Origin: Amphimedon queenslandica
Lineage: Eukaryota > Porifera > Demospongiae > Haplosclerida > Niphatidae
Length of the DNA: 23,221 nucleotides
NCBI RefSeq assembly: GCF_000090795.2
Contig: NW_003546286.1
Span: forward strand, 338,786-362,006
Reading direction: 5' to 3'
Part shown: positions 19,497 to 23,221 of the stretch, in pieces
How the letters are laid out: each line of letters begins with the position of its first letter
Position numbering within the stretch: the stretch's first letter is position 1
Notes under the pieces: generated by a model
Database searches by the model: none
What the model was told of the DNA's origin: nothing
The model's input: only the letters and a program-made list of their open reading frames with translations
Made by a program: the position numbers and the translations under genes

Positions 19497-22400
19497 ATGT
19501 ACAGTTCAAAGCACAATCAGGTAAGTTACATGTCTGTGAAAGAAGTAATCGTAGACCCGGCTTGCTTTTTCCGGCTCACTTTACATATTCTCAAGATAGA
19601 ATCCTGTTATGATTGATGTCATAGTGCAGTGAGATTTGACTCTCTTGCTATTCAAATTATCATACAATTTGATCCTTTTGTCTCTTAGCAGCTCGCACGT
19701 GTTTATTTGAGCATTTTGTGTTGTGTTTGCAAATTAAATCTATTGGAACGATTTATAAATATTGTTGAGCTTAATTAGGTTAATGGTTTCGTCTTTTTAA
19801 TAATAATAATAGGCACAGAAAAATGGCTGGCTTCACAAAAGAGGAGGCCGAATTCAAACGTGGCATAAAAGATGGTTTGTATTGACCGGCGATCTCTTGT
19901 TTTACTACAAATCTCCACAGGTTAGTTCCTTTTGGAATCATAAACACTGCTTATATCTAGAACTAATAGTCTGTGTGTATGACTTGTACTAATTTGGGAG
20001 AGCACACACCCAATGCTCATGCCCTTAAATGATATTTGAAGTGCAATCATTGCATAAAATCAGACATTTGGAATAACATTTAACAGTGCCTATAAAAAGC
20101 AATTTGTCTTTTGCAGAGATGTATAATAATTACTTGAAAGTAATTAAAAAATTTTGATTGTGCATGTAAAATTATGCCTCATATTGTTGTTTTGAGGCTG
20201 TCAATAGAAACATTATCTAATCTTTGACAGTATTCAGTATCCATTGTATTAAATCATACTGACCTCAATAGAAACTAGAAAGTGAGTCCAATGTTTGTAT
20301 TAATCACTCAATTCACTTGAGACTTCATATTGGGTGATCTATCTCTCTCTTATTTGGCCAGTTTTAGTTCTAATTCATTTGCTTTGTTGGTACAAATTTT
20401 TTTATGAGTGATTAGCAAAAAGCAAAAAATTATTTATTAAGACATTGTAATAAGTTTCTGAAAAGATAAAAATAACACAATAACTATAGGATATAGCTGC
20501 ATGTACTATAGATACTTAGTATCATATTGATACTCGTAGTGTTAAACTTCAATGCTTGCACAATAGCTGTTATTTTTAGTAGTATACTAGGATTTATTAT
20601 CAAAACTTTGGCAGGTGAAAAAGTGCTGCATCTATCAATACAGTACCTATACTTCAGTGTGTACTGATTAAAAAGAAAAGGGCACAAATTATATATACCT
20701 ATGCCTATATATGCACGTGTAATGATATTAACTTAAGTGATTCAATATATGCTGTATAGGATTCCAGGCCAACTGGGACAATACCTCTTGCTGGTAATAA
20801 CGTCATTAGACATCAAGATGACTTCCGTCAGCTACATGCTTGCAAATTTGAGATAATTGGTAAGTTATCTCTACTATCCATTAATGGTCGCTTAATGCCT
20901 GTATCATATTCCAGCTGGTAGTGGTAGAGACTCTATTACTTCTACACACGACAGCTACATGATCAGTGCTGAATCGACTGAAGACGCTGATGAATGGGTG
21001 GCTGCCATCAAGCGTGTTCTTTATGAAGTAAATGACTCGTTAATAATTAATTCTTTATTGTGTTTGTGTTTGTGTGGGGTAGCCATATGGTGGTGGAATG
21101 TTTGGAAGGAAACTAGAGGAGACAATGACAGTAGAGGCTCGCTTAGGAGGGGAGTATGTGCCGATACTAGTACATAGATGTGCAAAGTTTATTTTAGAAC
21201 ATGGTAAGGCCCAAATATTTATAGTAACGTCTACATGTTGTGTGTGTGTGCATGATCAGTGGTGGTTGTAATAATGTGGTTATGTACTACACCCAAATAT
21301 TTATGTTCATTAGTCTTTGTGTGTAACATGTATTTGTGCTTGCATGGGACCGGGTATGTATTTATAAGCCTTTTAATTATCCTTTGTGTTGCATTTGTGC
21401 TTTTATAGTGTCTTTAGTGTTTGCGTCTTCTGCTAATGAAACAGTGACAGTTATTGTTTTGTGTATCACTCAGTTTAATTTCCCCACAACCGTTAATCTA
21501 TTCATATCTTAATCCAGGTATTAATGAAACCGGTATATTTAGACTACCTGGTCAGAGCAGTCGTGTCCAGGCCTTAAAAGACACGTATGATTGTGGTAAG
21601 TCATTTTAGTATCGAGCGAGCATTGAATCCATTGGGTCTTAGGATCACAACTTGATATATCAACTACTGAAGATGTCCACACTGTTGCATCTTTATTTAA
21701 ATTATACTTGAGGGAATTACCGGAGCCCGTCATACCATTCTCATTGTTTAATGATGCTATTAGAGCATCAAAAGGTAGACTAGTCTTGTCATGTTTATGT
21801 TAAACATCATGTAATACTCGTGTTGACATGTGCGAGTGTGGGTGGAATTTGTAGCTATGTACATGTGTATAAGCTCAATTGCCAATGCGATTGCTTTGAA
21901 AATTCATTAAAAATTCAATTTTGGTTGGAACAAGCTCAAACTTGTTACACAACATAAGAGCATGTATATATATCAGAAAAAATTGTAAAAAGAGAAAATT
22001 CTTTCCTAGTCATTTTTGGCAAAATTTGGCGAATGACCCTGTACTATAGTACAGGGACTTTGGCCCAATTTTTGAGTATTTTAAAATTTGTTAAAAAAAC
22101 AAATTTGGTCAGAATCAGTTCAAACTTGCTACACAACATAAGAACATCTATACACATCAGGAAAATTATAAAAATAAAAAAAATTGTTGAACCATTTTAT
22201 AAAATACCCTGTACTAAGTACAGGTGTCTTGAATTCATAGAAAAACTCCAATTTGGAACACTGATTAGCCCCTTGTTTGAAGCTCTAAAAGAAGTTTATT
22301 ACTAGTCTATGCTATAGAGGAAGATTTACAAGTGTATTTTGCTCTTTTTAATGTGAATAGAGATAGATGCCAACCCTCAGGATGGAATACCAAAAATGAT

Positions 22401-23221
22401 AGAGCTATTGAAAAGGCTCCCAAAATGTAACTACAACCTTCTCAAATACATCTGGTATGCTCTTATTCTTTTAAAATATTTAAATTTTTATCCTCCTCAC
22501 ACAGTCGCTTCCTTTACAGTATATCTCAAAATTCGGATCAAAACAGAATGACAAATGTTAATCTTGCTACAGTTTTTGGACCCAATATCCTTCGACCAGA
22601 AGTCAGTGTATCACTGAATATAATATATTATTATTATTATAATCAACAGGCCATCAGTCCTCACAATATAATTGAGAGCTCCAACGCTAGTGCTAATTTC
22701 TGTTGTGCACTGATAAGTCATCAAAGAGAGATTTTCCCACTCACAAGTGATGAGAAACCTCCAAAAAGACTGAGGTGGGTCTACTTCCTAGCTATCATTA
22801 ATAATCCTTTTTTGTATGCCATTATTCACTGTCTGTAGTATTGTCAATTCAGCCGAGATAGCAGAAATGTGTGCTTCAAGTAAATCCATTTCAAAAACAG
22901 GAGGATCTTTATTCATAAAGTCCACTTCACCAAAGTTTGAACCCCGAGGTCGACTCGGCTCTGTTCCGTCAAGACTTAATTCTGGCTCACCCCTTCCTCC
23001 TGATAATAAATTGAGCAAGAAAAGATTCAATATGGGGCTTGGTAAGGGACACCTAATCCTTTCATGTACTCTTTGCTCTCTCGTTAGAGTCTCCTCGACA
23101 GGCCAGAAAGTTTAATGCTTTCTCTGCATTTGGTGATACACTGGAAGTGAAAAAAGAAGCTGATATGAGGAGTGGACGTGTGTCACCTTTAATATTCTCC
23201 ACATTAAATGATGACGAGGTA
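19497..23221 (+). CDS. ARHGAP22/24/25-like: PH and RhoGAP domain protein, ARHGAP22/24/25 type, runs off right edge
   Basis: Exons: 19497-19520, 19813-19920, 20760-20859, 20915-21027, 21083-21203, 21518-21595, 21643-21774, 22361-22454, 22505-22601, 22650-22774, 22839-23041, 23088-23221 (incomplete). Phases agree; at least 443 residues. It stimulates GTP hydrolysis on Rho-family GTPases at membranes (family knowledge). The PH domain spans about 11-115: NGWLHKRGG, RWFVLTGDLLFYYKS, and a C-terminal helix around DADEWVAAIKRVL. The RhoGAP domain follows at about 121-315: FGRKLEET, VPILVHRCAKFIL, GIFRLPG with the arginine finger near R164, VASLFKLYLRELPEPVIP, and NLATVFGPNILRP. PH directly followed by RhoGAP, starting FGRxLEET, is the order of ARHGAP22/24(FilGAP)/25. 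The tail is Ser/Pro-rich; the C-terminal coiled coil of that family would lie beyond the window. The first exon is tiny (8 codons) and its ATG is the least certain part. Confidence 0.92.
19921..20759 (+). other. Long intron (839 nt) of the RhoGAP gene
   Basis: GTTAGT donor after ...KSPQ and CTGTATAG acceptor before DSRPTG. It is many times longer than typical introns here. The interior is AT-rich with no open frame or repeat copy I recognise. As an early intron it is a candidate place for regulatory elements, but nothing specific is visible. Confidence 0.6.
21204..21517 (+). other. RhoGAP intron (314 nt) rich in TG/TTTGTG
   Basis: Splits the codon before GINETGIFR. It contains TGTGTGTGTG and repeated ACCCAAATATTTAT-like phrases (CCCAAATATTTATAG near 21210 and again near 21292), a small internal duplication. 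No coding or transposon signature. Confidence 0.5.
21886..22240 (-). repeat. Tandem pair of ~184-nt repeat units inside a RhoGAP intron
   Basis: It lies in the 586-nt intron 21775-22360, opposite in orientation to the copy at 7236-7600. ACACAACATAAGA recurs at 21947 and 22131, a period of 184 nt. The unit junction is a perfect 20-bp palindrome, CCCTGTACTATAGTACAGGG (22038-22057); a second junction CCCTGTACTAAGTACAGG (22208-22225) is one base shorter in its spacer. Terminal inverted repeats of the larger element are not evident, so this is a partial copy. The plus open frame 22033-22305 is repeat sequence. Confidence 0.8.

Noticed and set aside
19835..19883. Apparent ATG start MAGFTKEEAEF in the first PH exon
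   Set aside because: That frame hits a stop at once. The frame shifted by one gives the clear PH sequence NGWLHKRGG, fed by the upstream exon ending at 19520.
22033..22305. 90-codon plus open frame
   Set aside because: It lies wholly in a RhoGAP intron and is made of the tandem repeat plus flank, out of step with the exon frame.
1..23221. CRISPR arrays, operons, prokaryotic promoters, tRNA or rRNA genes
   Set aside because: Nothing of this kind was seen. The window is intron-rich animal DNA; the short-period repeats are microsatellites and transposon pieces.

Overview
The window looks like animal nuclear DNA from an AT-rich, compact, intron-dense genome. Most introns are only 36-110 nt with canonical GT..AG ends, intergenic gaps are short, and the encoded proteins are metazoan families (C/EBP bZIP, rhodopsin-like GPCR, NEK11, PH-RhoGAP, lysosomal alpha-mannosidase). 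Tiny introns together with single-exon GPCR and bZIP genes fit a demosponge such as Amphimedon. That species-level guess is inference, not something the sequence proves.

Layout. (1) 1-1847, minus: N-terminal 371 residues of a lysosomal alpha-mannosidase (GH38), 8 exons, running off the left edge. (2) 2170-2985, plus: a C/EBP-type bZIP factor read head-to-head with the mannosidase across about 320 bp holding two CACGTG E-boxes and a TGACGTAA site. (3) 2986-5643: mostly gene-free AT-rich DNA with one start-less open frame and a decayed repeat copy. (4) 5644-6612, plus: a single-exon orphan class A GPCR with several non-canonical signature residues. (5) 6613-8794: mobile-element cluster, with a 552-bp hAT-like non-autonomous element (8-bp target duplication) and a separate 387-bp MITE with perfect 30-bp terminal inverted repeats. 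(6) 8795-11291, plus: a NEK11 orthologue in 16 or 17 exons. (7) 11380-18948, minus: one large gene, reconstructed here as 37 phase-consistent exons encoding 1,656 residues, whose family I do not recognise. (8) 19497-23221, plus: a PH + RhoGAP protein of the ARHGAP22/24/25 type, 12 exons seen, running off the right edge.

The genes form two head-to-head pairs (mannosidase/C/EBP and large gene/RhoGAP) and one tail-to-tail pair (NEK11/large gene) whose 3' ends probably overlap. The genes do not form a pathway; the arrangement looks like ordinary compact packing. The most unusual material is a repeat family with a ~185-nt unit that has inverted ends. It occurs at four loci in 23 kb, in both orientations, twice inside introns. 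The second notable item is the unrecognised 1,656-residue protein.
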